Numbered from the stretch's first letter, positions 1 through 8,908 are shown. The stretch: DNA of 63,343 bases from Scalindua sp964437425 (GCA_964437425.1 CAYTGO010000014.1:1-63343); one strand, 5' to 3'. Translations and numbers: made by a program. Notes: generated by a model not told the origin, from the sequence alone.

Positions 1-242
1 ATGCGAATGGCAATATTAATGAATTATGGCTGAATGAATATGAAAAAATGTTCATAGTAGAGGACGAAAAATCGTACGAGCAGGCAGAAGATATTGCAAG
101 ACCTGAGATGTCAAAGGAAGAAGCCGCGACAAAAGGCTTTACAAAACAGCAGCAGGAAGTTTTAAATAAAGCAAAAACTCAGTTTGAAAAAGATGAGGAA
201 ATATTAAGATCGATTTTGGAAGAAGCGGAAAGAGGATACTGA
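1..242 (+). CDS. C-terminal end of an unidentified protein (5' truncated)
   Basis: The reading frame is open from base 3 without a stop before TGA at 240-242. The ATG at base 48 has no ribosome binding site, so the gene almost certainly begins before the window. The visible 80 residues are highly charged (many Glu and Lys) and look alpha-helical or coiled-coil. It ends 23 bases before the secretin gene on the same strand and may belong to the same operon. No family is recognisable from this tail. Confidence 0.6.
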   Translation, partial: ANGNINELWLNEYEKMFIVEDEKSYEQAEDIARPEMSKEEAATKGFTKQQQEVLNKAKTQFEKDEEILRSILEEAERGY

Positions 243-265
243 ACAAATTTAGTTTACATAAAAAT

Positions 266-2404
266 ATGAAAACGATTCAAGGAATAATCACTGCAATTAC
301 AATAGTTTGTTTGCTCCTCATGGTAAGTGCATGCCAGACTACACCAAATCAATCAAGCGGTGTAGGAAGTGACAAAGATTTGGTGTTGCCAGATTCTTAC
401 CAGGACGATGTAAGCAGAAAAACAACAAGGAAGACTAATGTATACTCTTCCGATGTGCTGAAGAAGAGAGACATCAGGCGAAGTGGAGAGAGGATGATAT
501 CCAAAAAACAGGTAGAAGCGACTCCTGTGACAATTTCTGATAAGATGCGGAAGCAACTGATTCGAGATGCAAAACGAGCAACAAAAGAGGGAAGATATGA
601 GGACTCCCTCAAGATAAGCAATGCTATTTTGCGGGAAAGGCCCTATGATGGAACCGCCCTGGCCTTAAAGGAAAATGCTAAGGCGCTTCAGGAGGATATG
701 AGGCACGAAACAATAATGGCAAAAATAGAACGGGTGGATGCACGGGAACGTAATAAATACTTTGAAAACCTGAAAGAAAAATCAATACCCTATAATGATT
801 TAATGCAGTTTACTACAGAGGATGAGTGGGATGATATCAAGGGGAGAGCCCGGAAAGAAGATCCGGAAAAAAAGCTGGAAGAAAACCGCAAACATACTGA
901 AAGGCTGAAACAATCGCCTTCTCCGGTACAGAAATCGATTTCTCAGGAAATGCAGTCAAAACTGAACGAGAGGCTGTCAATTGAGTTTGTCAATACTCCG
1001 CTTCGTGACGTAATCGCATTCCTACAGGAAAAGTCAAAGATTAATTTCTTTTTGGATAAAGATGCTCCGGATACAAGCGTAAACATAAAGCTTAATGATG
1101 TTCCGCTTTCTGTGATATTGGAATACATCTTGCCAAAGAATTTAAGCTATGTAGTGAAGGACAATATAGTGCATGTTACCTTAGAACCTTTAGAGCTGAG
1201 GGTCTATGATGTTCGAGATTTACTCATAAATCTGGAGGACAGGAAGGGAGACATGACGAGTCTACAGGTAGCTACAGACAACACAGATGGAGCCGCATCT
1301 GCGGGAGAGGGAAAGACGACCTTTGACAGGGTTCAGGAGATAATAGGTTTGATAACCAGTACTATAGAGCCGGCATCCTGGTCTATAAGTGGAGGCAAGG
1401 GTATGATCGCGGCACGAGAGGGGATGCTGGGCGATATCGTGGTTACTCATAAACTAGGCGTACACAAAGGTATAAAAGGACTCCTTGCCGCCTTGAGGTC
1501 TTCTGCAGACCTTCAGATCGCTATTGAGGCACGCTTTATTTCAGTCTCAGATAATTTCCTGGAGGCCTACGGGCACAATATAGATTCTGCGGACTTTAGA
1601 GGGCAAGATGACTCCGAACGAGGAGGTATCTTTGCCGCTGGTACCGATAAGTTTATAGACACTGGTGCCGATACTGGTTTGGGGCTGGCAACAAACGTAA
1701 CAACAGGCTTAAACCTTACTTATCAGATATTTGGCGGTTCATCAATTGAAGGATTTTTGAAGGCAGTGCAGGAGAGTGACGAAGCAGAGACAGTAACGGC
1801 CCCCAAGATAACCCTGTCAAATACGCAGCGAGGTACGATTAAGGTGGTTACAACGGAAAACTATGTAGAAAGCTTTACGATTGTGAGCCAGACGCCACAG
1901 CCTGTGATGAGAGAAATAGAAAGCGGCACTACATTTAGTGTAAGACCGGTTGTCAGTGCTGACAGGAAATATGTTTCCCTGGAAGTACATCCGGTTATTA
2001 CTACAGTAACAATCGCTGATGCTAATAACATTACGTTTAATACTGTTGGGCAGGCCGAGAGTGGTACTACTGCTGCCGTGGCTGCTAATACAATACAACG
2101 ACCGTCAACAGTCAAGCAGGAATTATCAGTTACGGTTTCTGTCCCCGACAAAGGCATCCTTATGATTGGCGGTTTAGGTACAAGCTCAGAAACCAAAACG
2201 TCAAAAGGAGTTCCAATTCTTTCCAAAATTCCTATAATAAAAAGACTGTTTTCCAGTGATGTGCTTGACCGGGATATTACTACCTCAGGTAATCTGATTA
2301 TACTCATAAAACCTACCATCTTGATCAGGGAAGAAGAAGAGGCTCGTGCTTTTTCAAAGGGAAAGAGAGATGCAGAAGTTCGATTTCCAACGTATGGGCC
2401 GTAA
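266..2404 (+). CDS. Secretin-family outer-membrane lipoprotein (type II secretion / type IV pilus type)
   Basis: A 712-residue protein that would form, or contribute to, a ring-shaped outer-membrane secretion channel. It starts with a lipoprotein signal peptide whose lipobox ends V-S-A-C23, followed by a low-complexity Lys/Arg-rich region. Residues about 237-305 match an STN/secretin N0-like domain (NTPLRDVIAFLQ, then SVILEYIL). Residues about 505-690 form the secretin C-terminal domain, with the typical AETVTAPKITLSN opening, a VRPVVSADRKYVSLEV segment, and the closing pattern of a glycine-rich G-G-L-G turn followed by KGVPILSKIPIIKRLF. The latter is a hallmark of GspD/PilQ secretins. Length is normal for the family. 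The inner-membrane and ATPase partners are not in the window, so the exact system cannot be assigned. Confidence 0.85.
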   Translation: MKTIQGIITAITIVCLLLMVSACQTTPNQSSGVGSDKDLVLPDSYQDDVSRKTTRKTNVYSSDVLKKRDIRRSGERMISKKQVEATPVTISDKMRKQLIRDAKRATKEGRYEDSLKISNAILRERPYDGTALALKENAKALQEDMRHETIMAKIERVDARERNKYFENLKEKSIPYNDLMQFTTEDEWDDIKGRARKEDPEKKLEENRKHTERLKQSPSPVQKSISQEMQSKLNERLSIEFVNTPLRDVIAFLQEKSKINFFLDKDAPDTSVNIKLNDVPLSVILEYILPKNLSYVVKDNIVHVTLEPLELRVYDVRDLLINLEDRKGDMTSLQVATDNTDGAASAGEGKTTFDRVQEIIGLITSTIEPASWSISGGKGMIAAREGMLGDIVVTHKLGVHKGIKGLLAALRSSADLQIAIEARFISVSDNFLEAYGHNIDSADFRGQDDSERGGIFAAGTDKFIDTGADTGLGLATNVTTGLNLTYQIFGGSSIEGFLKAVQESDEAETVTAPKITLSNTQRGTIKVVTTENYVESFTIVSQTPQPVMREIESGTTFSVRPVVSADRKYVSLEVHPVITTVTIADANNITFNTVGQAESGTTAAVAANTIQRPSTVKQELSVTVSVPDKGILMIGGLGTSSETKTSKGVPILSKIPIIKRLFSSDVLDRDITTSGNLIILIKPTILIREEEEARAFSKGKRDAEVRFPTYGP

Positions 2405-2463
2405 TATCTATTTTTCATTTTCGATAAATATCTAAAATATGAACATAAACTTTGGAGGTGAAA

Positions 2464-2820
2464 ATGTTTAAGAAATACGGATTAAACACGATCCTGCTGG
2501 GAGTAGTTGTCGTATTACTTGTGCTTGTGCTTATTAAGACCTCACCTGATTACGTAGTTGCTCAAGGCGATGGCGGCGCGGGTGCAAAACACGTATTTGC
2601 GGTAGTCGGTAACCGGGCAAACAACAGGGAGCCTTTCTATCTGGTTGATACCAGGCAGGAGGTAATCATGGTTTATGAATATGGGGTGCAGGGCGATGGT
2701 CTGGGCCTGTCATCCGCAAGGAGTTATAAGTATGACAAACTATTGGAGCAATATGGCAGAAGCAACTTTGGCCCGAAGGTTGAAAAGATTAAAAAAGAAT
2801 TAGTGAAGATGAGAAGGTAG
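2464..2820 (+). CDS. Small exported or membrane-anchored protein of unknown function
   Basis: A 118-residue protein. An upstream in-frame TTG at 2452 would overlap the Shine-Dalgarno sequence GGAGGTG (2454-2460), so the ATG at 2464 is the better start. Residues about 7-27 are a single strongly hydrophobic segment (VVVVLLVLVLIK), a signal peptide or anchor. The rest is a small soluble domain with the pattern FYLVDTRQEVIMVYEYG, which looks like a short beta-sheet repeat, followed by a basic C-terminus. It lies 59 bases after the secretin gene on the same strand and may assist that system. I do not recognise a named family. Confidence 0.7.
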   Translation: MFKKYGLNTILLGVVVVLLVLVLIKTSPDYVVAQGDGGAGAKHVFAVVGNRANNREPFYLVDTRQEVIMVYEYGVQGDGLGLSSARSYKYDKLLEQYGRSNFGPKVEKIKKELVKMRR

Positions 2821-2915
2821 GACATGTTTTTTTCAAATAGCAGCGACGTTATAGATAGCACATGTCTTTTATCGTTTGTATCGCTATTACATGTTATTGC
2901 GTACAAATTAACGGC

Positions 2916-2943
2916 TTGATCTATAGGATATATAATGTATACT
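2916..2943 (+). promoter_or_regulatory. Candidate sigma-70 promoter for tRNA-Met
   Basis: TTGATC (2916-2921), a 16-base spacer and TATACT (2938-2943) lie about 55 bases upstream of the mature tRNA 5' end. Match by eye only. Confidence 0.4.
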
Positions 2944-2997
2944 ATTCCGTTCTGCTAGGGTACAGTTGCAGATGCCTGTAGCAGGAGCCTTTCTTTG

Positions 2998-3075
<78 letters not shown>

Positions 3076-3134
3076 TATCTTTTAGATTATAAGTAACAAT
3101 CAACACGAACTGGTTTTTAATTTATAATTTTTTA

Positions 3135-3163
3135 TTGACAAAAATATATCTTAATAATAGTAT
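3135..3163 (+). promoter_or_regulatory. Strong sigma-70 promoter placing transcription start at the fabZ ATG
   Basis: A perfect -35 box TTGACA (3135-3140), a 17-base spacer and the -10 box TAGTAT (3158-3163). Transcription would start about 7 bases later, at or next to the A of the ATG at 3170, so the message would have no leader. No Shine-Dalgarno sequence precedes that ATG. Confidence 0.6.
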
Positions 3164-3169
3164 TTTGCA

Positions 3170-3643
3170 ATGCCGCAGAAATTCCTCGTAGACATAGATA
3201 CAATTGATTTAAATGAGATAGCTGCTGATATTGATCGTATCAGGCAGATAGTACCACATCGTTACGAGATAGAGCAGTTGAGCGGAATACTTAGATTTGA
3301 TCCTGAGAACAAAATAATTATCGGATATAAGGATGTAAAAGAAGACGAATTCTGGGTGCGTGGACACATTCCGGGCAACCCTCTTATGCCTGGTGTATTA
3401 ATGGTAGAAGCTGCCGCGCAATTGTGCACCTACTATTTTAAGAGTTCAATTGATACAGAAAAGTTTTTTGGTTTTGGTGGTATAGACAAGGTTAAATTTC
3501 GAGGGAAAGTGCTTCCGGGCGATAAATTGATCATTGTTGCAAAGAATTCAGAACTAAGAAACAGAAGAGCAATTTTTGACGTACAGGGGATAGTAAATGG
3601 CAAACTTGTATTTGAAGGTATAATAATTGGTATGGCAATGTAG
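3170..3643 (+). CDS. fabZ: 3-hydroxyacyl-ACP dehydratase, FabZ/FabA hotdog family
   Basis: A 157-residue hotdog-fold dehydratase that would remove water from 3-hydroxyacyl-ACP in fatty-acid elongation. The signature GHIPGNPLMPGVLMVEAAAQ is present, with catalytic His66 and Glu80 spaced exactly as in FabZ (14 residues). The N-terminal HRYEIEQL segment replaces the usual HRxPFLLLD motif, so it is a somewhat divergent member. Anammox bacteria carry several FabZ paralogues, some suspected in ladderane lipid synthesis, and nothing here says which role this copy has. It has its own promoter and appears to be translated from a leaderless mRNA. It is followed by the HU gene. Confidence 0.85.
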   Translation: MPQKFLVDIDTIDLNEIAADIDRIRQIVPHRYEIEQLSGILRFDPENKIIIGYKDVKEDEFWVRGHIPGNPLMPGVLMVEAAAQLCTYYFKSSIDTEKFFGFGGIDKVKFRGKVLPGDKLIIVAKNSELRNRRAIFDVQGIVNGKLVFEGIIIGMAM

Positions 3644-3700
3644 CAGGGGTTGTTAACGTTACATATTTTGGATATTTTTACTTTTTAGAGAGGGGGTTTT

Positions 3701-3970
3701 ATGAATAAGCAAGAATTAGTTGAGGCAGTAGCAAAAGAGCTAGGGACATCAAAAGCCGGGGGAGAGAGGGCTGTAAGCGCTGTATTATGTGGTATTGCCA
3801 AAGGTGTAAAGAAAGATAAAAACGTTCAGCTGATAGGGTTTGGTACTTTTTCGGTAAAGAAAAGAAAAGCCAGAACGGCAAGAAACCCTCAAACAGGAGA
3901 GCCAATTAAGGTTAAGGCCAGCAGAACTGTAGGCTTTAAGGTAGGTAAAAAATTCAAAGAAATGGTGTAA
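3701..3970 (+). CDS. hup: HU-family DNA-binding protein
   Basis: An 89-residue nucleoid protein of the HU/IHF family. It shows the family order: two helices (MNKQELVEAVAKELG...), then GFGTFSVKKRKARTARNPQTG, the beta-arm with the conserved RNPQTG that contacts the minor groove, and a basic C-terminal helix (VGFKVGKKFKEMV). The Shine-Dalgarno sequence is GAGAGGGGG just upstream of the ATG. The length is normal and the gene is complete. A strong hairpin follows about 110 bases downstream and may terminate it. Confidence 0.95.
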   Translation: MNKQELVEAVAKELGTSKAGGERAVSAVLCGIAKGVKKDKNVQLIGFGTFSVKKRKARTARNPQTGEPIKVKASRTVGFKVGKKFKEMV

Positions 3971-4076
3971 GCATATCTTTTGTCTTCAGCCTTCTGTGTA
4001 AGTTAAACGTATATTACGTAGCAACCTCACGATAGTTAGCGTTTCTAAAGTTGTGATTAGTTTTCAATTTTTACAA

Positions 4077-4286
4077 GCTAAATTGGAAGGCACTTGCTTT
4101 TTGAAGTGAGTGCCTTTCAATTCTAGTCTTTNNNNNNNNNNNNNNNNNNNNNNNNNNNNNNNNNNNNNNNNNNNNNNNNNNNNNNNNNNNNNNNNNNNNN
4201 NNNNNNNNNNNNNNNNNNNNNNNNNNNNNNNGCTAAATTGGAAGGCACTTGCTTTTTGAAGTGAGTGCCTTTCAATTCTAGTCTTT
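4077..4286. other. Assembly gap (100 N) flanked by an identical 55-bp overlap; contains a hairpin
   Basis: The N run is 4132-4231. The 55 bases before it (4077-4131) and after it (4232-4286) are identical, which is what two contigs overlapping by one k-mer of 55 would give if joined by a nominal 100-N spacer. The true sequence probably holds this segment once. The segment forms a strong hairpin: AAGGCACT pairs with AGTGCCTT, extended by flanking bases. It lies downstream of the HU gene and could be its terminator, although no clean T-run follows. Confidence 0.85.
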
Positions 4287-4315
4287 CCTTCTTTGTATCC
4301 TACCTCTAACGTCAC

Positions 4316-4457
4316 CAATGTCATTGAATTAAGACGTAGCGGAAACCTTTTAGGTTTCCATTAGCGTACCTAAGTGTGTGAATGGAAGGCTAAAGCCGTT
4401 CCGCTACAGTTTGCCAGTAGACCGAATTGGCAAAAAGCCCTTGATTCAATGACATTG
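4316..4457. repeat. Miniature inverted-repeat element, nested palindromes
   Basis: A perfect 14-bp inverted repeat CAATGTCATTGAAT (4316-4329) and ATTCAATGACATTG (4444-4457) encloses a second inverted repeat, GTAGCGGAA (4336-4344) against TTCCGCTAC (4399-4407), and a small hairpin GGAAACCT/AGGTTTCC (about 4341-4359). There is no coding potential. The layout resembles a MITE or a long cruciform. No second copy was seen in this window. Confidence 0.55.
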
Positions 4458-4582
4458 CTAACGTTACTTATAAATCGGGCATACTGCCCATCGGTATTTA
4501 ACGTTCATGTCAAATTACAGAAATATAAGATTAATTAGAAAAAAACCGGCAATAGTCATTGTTTTAATATAGGCGAATGTAA

Positions 4583-5935
4583 ATGGGAAAATTGTTTGGA
4601 ACAGATGGAATAAGAGGAGCTGCTAATGCTTACCCGATGACTCCTGAAGTGGTATTGAATGTTGGCAAAGCCGTCGCCCATGTTTTTAAAGAGAAATGTG
4701 GAAAGGAAAAGCCTAAATTTGTCATAGGAAAAGATACCAGGCTCAGTGGCTATATGCTGGAAAACGCGTTGGCTTCAGGTATCGCCTCGGTAGGTGCCGA
4801 TGTTTTACTCGTTGGCCCTATGCCAACGCCTGCTATTGCGCATCTAACTAAATCGCTGAATGCAGATGCCGGAATTGTACTTAGCGCTTCACATAATCCT
4901 GCCGAAGACAATGGGATAAAGATTTTTAGTGAAGATGGATATAAACTACCGGATATTGTTGAGGATGAGATTGAAAAATATGTTTTATCAGAAGAAGTAA
5001 AGACTGAACATGTTAAGGGAGATTTGATTGGAAAAGCGTACAGGATTGAAGATGCGAAAGGAAGATATATAGAATTTGTAAAAGCTTCTGTAAAAAGCAT
5101 GAGACTTAAAGGGTTAAAAATTGTGCTGGATTGCGCAAATGGAGCGGCATACAATACAGCTCCGCATATTTTTAGTGAGCTTGGAGCGGAAGTAATTGTG
5201 CTCAATGACAAGCCGGATGGATTGAACATAAATTTAGATTGCGGTGCTTTGCATCCGGAAAAGATGATGGAAGTTGTGAAAAAGGAAAAGGCGGATATTG
5301 GAATTGCACTGGATGGAGATGCAGACAGAGTAATTGTTTGTGACGAAAAAGGGCGGAGCGTTGACGGTGACCATATTATTGCGATATGCGCAATTGAAAT
5401 GAAAGGGAGTGGAACGTTAAAGAAAAATCATGTTGTCGTAACTATCATGGCTAATAAGGGCTTTGATATTGCGATGGAAAAGAAAAATATAAAAGTTGTT
5501 AAGACGAAGGTTGGCGATAGACATGTTGTTGATGAGATGAGGAAAAAAGGTTATGTTTTGGGAGGTGAGCAGTCGGGGCACATATTATTCTCAGATTATA
5601 CAACCACAGGAGATGGAATAATTTCTGCTTTACAACTGTTGAGAGTAATGAAAGGAAGGGGCGAAAAACTTAGTAAGCTGGCAGGGTGTATGAAGTCGCT
5701 ACCTCAGGTGCTTGTTAACGTTGCAGTGAAGGAGAAAAAGAGTATTAACAAGCTGAAAGTAAATAAAGATATTAAAAGTGCTGAATTGCAGTTGGGTAAA
5801 AAAGGAAGAGTCCTTGTCCGGTATTCAGGAACACAGAATCTATGCAGAATTATGATTGAAGGCGAAAACAAAAGAGAGATCCAAAAAATGGCAAATGATA
5901 TTGCAAAAGACATGAAGAAAGAGATAGGTGTCTGA
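4583..5935 (+). CDS. glmM: Phosphoglucosamine mutase GlmM
   Basis: A 450-residue alpha-D-phosphohexomutase that converts glucosamine-6-phosphate to glucosamine-1-phosphate on the route to UDP-GlcNAc for peptidoglycan and lipopolysaccharide. It opens with the family start KLFGTDGIRG. The phosphoserine loop is VLSASHNP with catalytic Ser103, the metal loop is DGDADR (Asp244, Asp246, Asp248), the sugar-binding loop is GGEQSGH, and the phosphate-binding loop near the C-terminus is RYSGTQN, in place of the usual RPSGTEP. Length is normal. It overlaps or abuts the GlmU-like gene, so the two consecutive pathway steps are made from one message. Confidence 0.92.
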   Translation: MGKLFGTDGIRGAANAYPMTPEVVLNVGKAVAHVFKEKCGKEKPKFVIGKDTRLSGYMLENALASGIASVGADVLLVGPMPTPAIAHLTKSLNADAGIVLSASHNPAEDNGIKIFSEDGYKLPDIVEDEIEKYVLSEEVKTEHVKGDLIGKAYRIEDAKGRYIEFVKASVKSMRLKGLKIVLDCANGAAYNTAPHIFSELGAEVIVLNDKPDGLNINLDCGALHPEKMMEVVKKEKADIGIALDGDADRVIVCDEKGRSVDGDHIIAICAIEMKGSGTLKKNHVVVTIMANKGFDIAMEKKNIKVVKTKVGDRHVVDEMRKKGYVLGGEQSGHILFSDYTTTGDGIISALQLLRVMKGRGEKLSKLAGCMKSLPQVLVNVAVKEKKSINKLKVNKDIKSAELQLGKKGRVLVRYSGTQNLCRIMIEGENKREIQKMANDIAKDMKKEIGV

Positions 5936-5936
5936 T

Positions 5937-7124
5937 ATGATACAAGCGGTAATAATGGCTGCTGGAAAAAGTACAAGGACGTGGCCTTTAACGTTAACCA
6001 TGCCTAAGCCACTGCTTAAGGTAATGAATAAAGAGATAATAAAGCACAATCTCGATGCCATGCAGGGACTGGTTAGCGAAGTTATCGTGATAGTTGGATA
6101 TAAGAAAGAGATGATACAAAATGAAATAGGTCATAAATATGGAAAGTTAAAAATAAGATATGTTGAGCAAAAAAAACAATTGGGGACAGGGCATGCGCTG
6201 AAATATGTTGAACAATTGATTAAGGACAAATTTATTGTTATAGGCGGAGATGATATTTTTTCTAAGAGAGACATAAGGGCGTGTTTAAAACACAAATATG
6301 CCGTTTTGGGGTGTGAGGTTGAAGATCCGGGCAGGTTTGGTGTCTTTGTTGTGAAAGGCAAAGAGGTTAAGAAGGTTGTGGAAAAACCCAAAAAGTTTGT
6401 TTCCGATATTGCGAATACGGGGCTGTATGTTTTTGATAAATCAGTGTTTGATTTTAAGCTTAAAAAAAGCCAGAGAGGTGAATACGAAATAGTTGATTAT
6501 ATAAATATGCTTGTTAAGAAAGAGAAGATTATATGTGAAAAGACAAAAGGACATTGGCTCTCTGTGGGGTATCCATGGGATTTGATTGAAGCAAACAACA
6601 TCCTGGTTTCTGAAATAAAGAGTGATATAAAGGGAAAAGTAGAAAAAAACGTTACCATAAAGGGTAAGCTGAAAGTAGGCAAAGGAACGGAAATTCTGTC
6701 CGGGACATATATAAAAGGAAATGTGGTTATTGGCGAGAACTGCCTCATCGGCCCTAACTGTTATTTAAGGGGAAACACTTCTATTGGAAACGAGTGCCAT
6801 ATCGGGCAGGCAGTAGAGATAAAAAACAGTATAATTATGGATAATGCGAAAGTGCCTCATCTTTCTTACATAGGAGATAGCGTTATTGGTAATAACAGTA
6901 ATTTGGGTGCCGGAACAATAACGGCAAACTTAAAACATGATAACAAAAATGTGAGGTCTGCCGTGAAGGGGAAACCGGTTGATACAGGCAGAAGAAAGCT
7001 TGGAGCTATAATTGCGGATGATGTTCATACCGGAATAAATACAACAATCTATCCGGGCAGAAAGATCTGGCCGGGACTGGGCACACTGCCTGGTGAGGTA
7101 GTGGACAAAGATAAGACGCGCTGA
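5937..7124 (+). CDS. glmU: Bifunctional sugar-1-phosphate nucleotidylyltransferase / acetyltransferase (GlmU-like)
   Basis: A 395-residue protein with an N-terminal nucleotidyltransferase domain (about 1-215; AVIMAAGKSTRTWPLT followed by PKPLL) and a C-terminal left-handed beta-helix of hexapeptide repeats (about 225-395) ending NLGAGTITANLKHD and DTGRRKLGAIIADD. It would make UDP-GlcNAc from GlcN-1-P, acetyl-CoA and UTP. It is shorter than proteobacterial GlmU (about 455) and resembles the compact archaeal-type enzyme. The ATG at 5937 follows the glmM stop by one base. A GTG at 5928 is an alternative start that would overlap glmM by 8 bases. Specificity for GlcNAc rather than another sugar rests on the glmM neighbour. 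Confidence 0.85.
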   Translation: MIQAVIMAAGKSTRTWPLTLTMPKPLLKVMNKEIIKHNLDAMQGLVSEVIVIVGYKKEMIQNEIGHKYGKLKIRYVEQKKQLGTGHALKYVEQLIKDKFIVIGGDDIFSKRDIRACLKHKYAVLGCEVEDPGRFGVFVVKGKEVKKVVEKPKKFVSDIANTGLYVFDKSVFDFKLKKSQRGEYEIVDYINMLVKKEKIICEKTKGHWLSVGYPWDLIEANNILVSEIKSDIKGKVEKNVTIKGKLKVGKGTEILSGTYIKGNVVIGENCLIGPNCYLRGNTSIGNECHIGQAVEIKNSIIMDNAKVPHLSYIGDSVIGNNSNLGAGTITANLKHDNKNVRSAVKGKPVDTGRRKLGAIIADDVHTGINTTIYPGRKIWPGLGTLPGEVVDKDKTR

Positions 7125-7153
7125 GTCAAGTAAGCACCGAAAAGAATAGGGGA

Positions 7154-7171
7154 ATAATAGAGACAGCGACT
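7154..7171 (+). repeat. Left copy of an 18-bp direct repeat bracketing the aminotransferase gene
   Basis: ATAATAGAGACAGCGACT, with 17 of 18 bases identical to 8831-8848. The motif GACAGCGACT sits in otherwise featureless AT-rich spacer. The rest of the 7125-7357 spacer holds no convincing gene. Confidence 0.5.
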
Positions 7172-7357
7172 TTTTATTGGTTTTGCCTATTATGTTAACA
7201 GGAAAACAGGTGTAAGAACTGTTTATCTTGAATAATAACAGGATATTGTCTCGGTTCGACCCCAATCTCCCATCTCTTGATTTCGACCTATTGAGAATAT
7301 ACGATTACCGTATACGACATACTTCCGGTTACAACAACCGGTGCAACTGCCGTACGC

Positions 7358-8659
7358 TCAGGCTTTCGCTTTCTGGCATGCCTGAAAGATGTTGTCGAAC
7401 AACTTCTCCAACAAGTCAAACGGAGTGGACGAATACGCCAGACGCATGACGCCACTGGCGACGATGATGCCCGTGGAATAGTCACTCAGCAAAATCTGAC
7501 GGACTTTCTCGGGATCCACAACGACCGGCTTCAAACACATAAAGTAACCAGAATTAAAGGGTAGGGCGGTGAAATACTCTTCATACTCAGGATGTGTTGA
7601 CAAAATCTCCTTCACTTTGGTGTACCGGCGTTGCAATGTCAGGTATTTCTCCTGTTTCTGCTGGTTATAATTCTCGTCCTTATAGGCGGCATTCAGCAGA
7701 GACTGTGATAGATTTGAACTATTCGAGATTGTGCCACGTATAGCACCCGCCGTTTTCGCCTCAAGCGCTTCGTAGACCGATTTGCTTCCGCCTTTTATCC
7801 CATACGTGAGATAGCCGACACGAAACCCCCAAACATAATCTTCCTTCGTCGCACCGTCAATTTTTACCGCCAGCAGGCGCTCATGGGCGTTGGCTAATGC
7901 AGCGAAGATCGATTCTCTGGTGATACCTTCCTCGTATACCAATCCGAAATAGGCATCGTCGATCAACACGACAATATCCCGTCCGCTGTCTGCAGCCTCG
8001 ACCAACACGTCTCGTATCCTCGCAATTTCTGAATCGGTTGGCGTGTAACCGGTGGGATTATTCGGAAAGTTCAGGGACACGAGGCATTTCTTCGCGGTTG
8101 AGCCGAGCAATACTTCCCGGAGACCGGCAACGTTAAATCCGTCTCCCTCAAACGTTTCATAGGTCTCGATCCCAACACCGTAAGTGTTTGTAAATATAAG
8201 CCGGTAGTTTCCCCAATAAAGATCCGGAGTAATCAATTGGTCGCCTTCATCCCCAAATAAATAGCCCGACATGCTGAGACCATGGGTCAGCGCACAGGTC
8301 ACAACCGGACTGCTGATCTCGGTTCCCTGCAGGGAGGGATTCTTTTTGTAGATCATCGCTTTCCAGTTCGTTCGCAGGTCTGGTCGTCCGAAACTCGGCG
8401 CATATGGAAAGGCCGCAGCTGGTTCCACATCGATCAGGTCGTCGATGCATCCCAGGCGCAGTGGTGAGCCGTCCTCTTCAAGTGCAATTCCAATCGTGGC
8501 ATTAATTTCCTTTCCCTTCGCATCCGCAGACTGACCCAGGATTCCCTTTTTTGGAAAAAATATTCCCTTACCGCGTAAGGACAACATATTCAGGACATTG
8601 GCATTGTCACGTTGTATGTTTTCGTTTAGTTCGACAGCCTGTGGGTTAAAATTCTCCAT
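7358..8659 (-). CDS. PLP-dependent aminotransferase, class I/II fold
   Basis: A 433-residue fold-type I PLP enzyme. It shows SLNFPNNPTGYTPT (the substrate/PLP-binding NPTG loop), an Asp-Asp pair in VLIDDAYFGL that would contact the pyridine nitrogen, the candidate Schiff-base lysine in VKIDGATKEDYVWG, and the downstream Arg in GFRVGYL. The exact amino-acid substrate cannot be inferred. The gene is visibly GC-richer than its neighbours, is isolated by spacers on both sides, runs against glmM-glmU, and is bracketed by a short direct repeat. All of this hints at horizontal acquisition. The ATG at 8659 is the only good start. Confidence 0.85.
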   Translation of the reverse strand: MENFNPQAVELNENIQRDNANVLNMLSLRGKGIFFPKKGILGQSADAKGKEINATIGIALEEDGSPLRLGCIDDLIDVEPAAAFPYAPSFGRPDLRTNWKAMIYKKNPSLQGTEISSPVVTCALTHGLSMSGYLFGDEGDQLITPDLYWGNYRLIFTNTYGVGIETYETFEGDGFNVAGLREVLLGSTAKKCLVSLNFPNNPTGYTPTDSEIARIRDVLVEAADSGRDIVVLIDDAYFGLVYEEGITRESIFAALANAHERLLAVKIDGATKEDYVWGFRVGYLTYGIKGGSKSVYEALEAKTAGAIRGTISNSSNLSQSLLNAAYKDENYNQQKQEKYLTLQRRYTKVKEILSTHPEYEEYFTALPFNSGYFMCLKPVVVDPEKVRQILLSDYSTGIIVASGVMRLAYSSTPFDLLEKLFDNIFQACQKAKA

Positions 8660-8830
8660 AAATCCTTCTCCATTAAATACCGACTGTAATCGGGTTTCGA
8701 CCTCAATCCTAACTTCAAATGATAGGTGAGATGATGATAAGAAATTGCTTTTTAGTGATTTTGGAATATAGTAAAATTGTTAATAAAATTCAAGCATCTT
8801 TTGAAAATTATTACCTGAATCACTTTCCTG

Positions 8831-8848
8831 ATAATAGGGACAGCGACT
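8831..8848 (+). repeat. Right copy of the 18-bp direct repeat
   Basis: ATAATAGGGACAGCGACT, one mismatch from 7154-7171 and in the same orientation. It lies upstream of the aminotransferase start, in the spacer before the HAD gene. Confidence 0.5.
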
Positions 8849-8908
8849 ATTATTTATTTGCTGAAGATAAATGATGTGCCGGGTTTCTATACCCGAAATT
8901 CCCTAATC

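Noticed and set aside
1861..2418. 185-codon antisense frame in the secretin gene
   Set aside because: It runs opposite to the conserved secretin domain and has no start signal.
4064..4324. Open frame on the minus strand across gap 1
   Set aside because: It exists only because Ns are read as codons and because the 55-bp overlap is duplicated. The underlying DNA is a hairpin.
7228..7449. Open frame on the plus strand near the aminotransferase end
   Set aside because: It has no ribosome binding site or family, and largely overlaps the aminotransferase gene in antisense.
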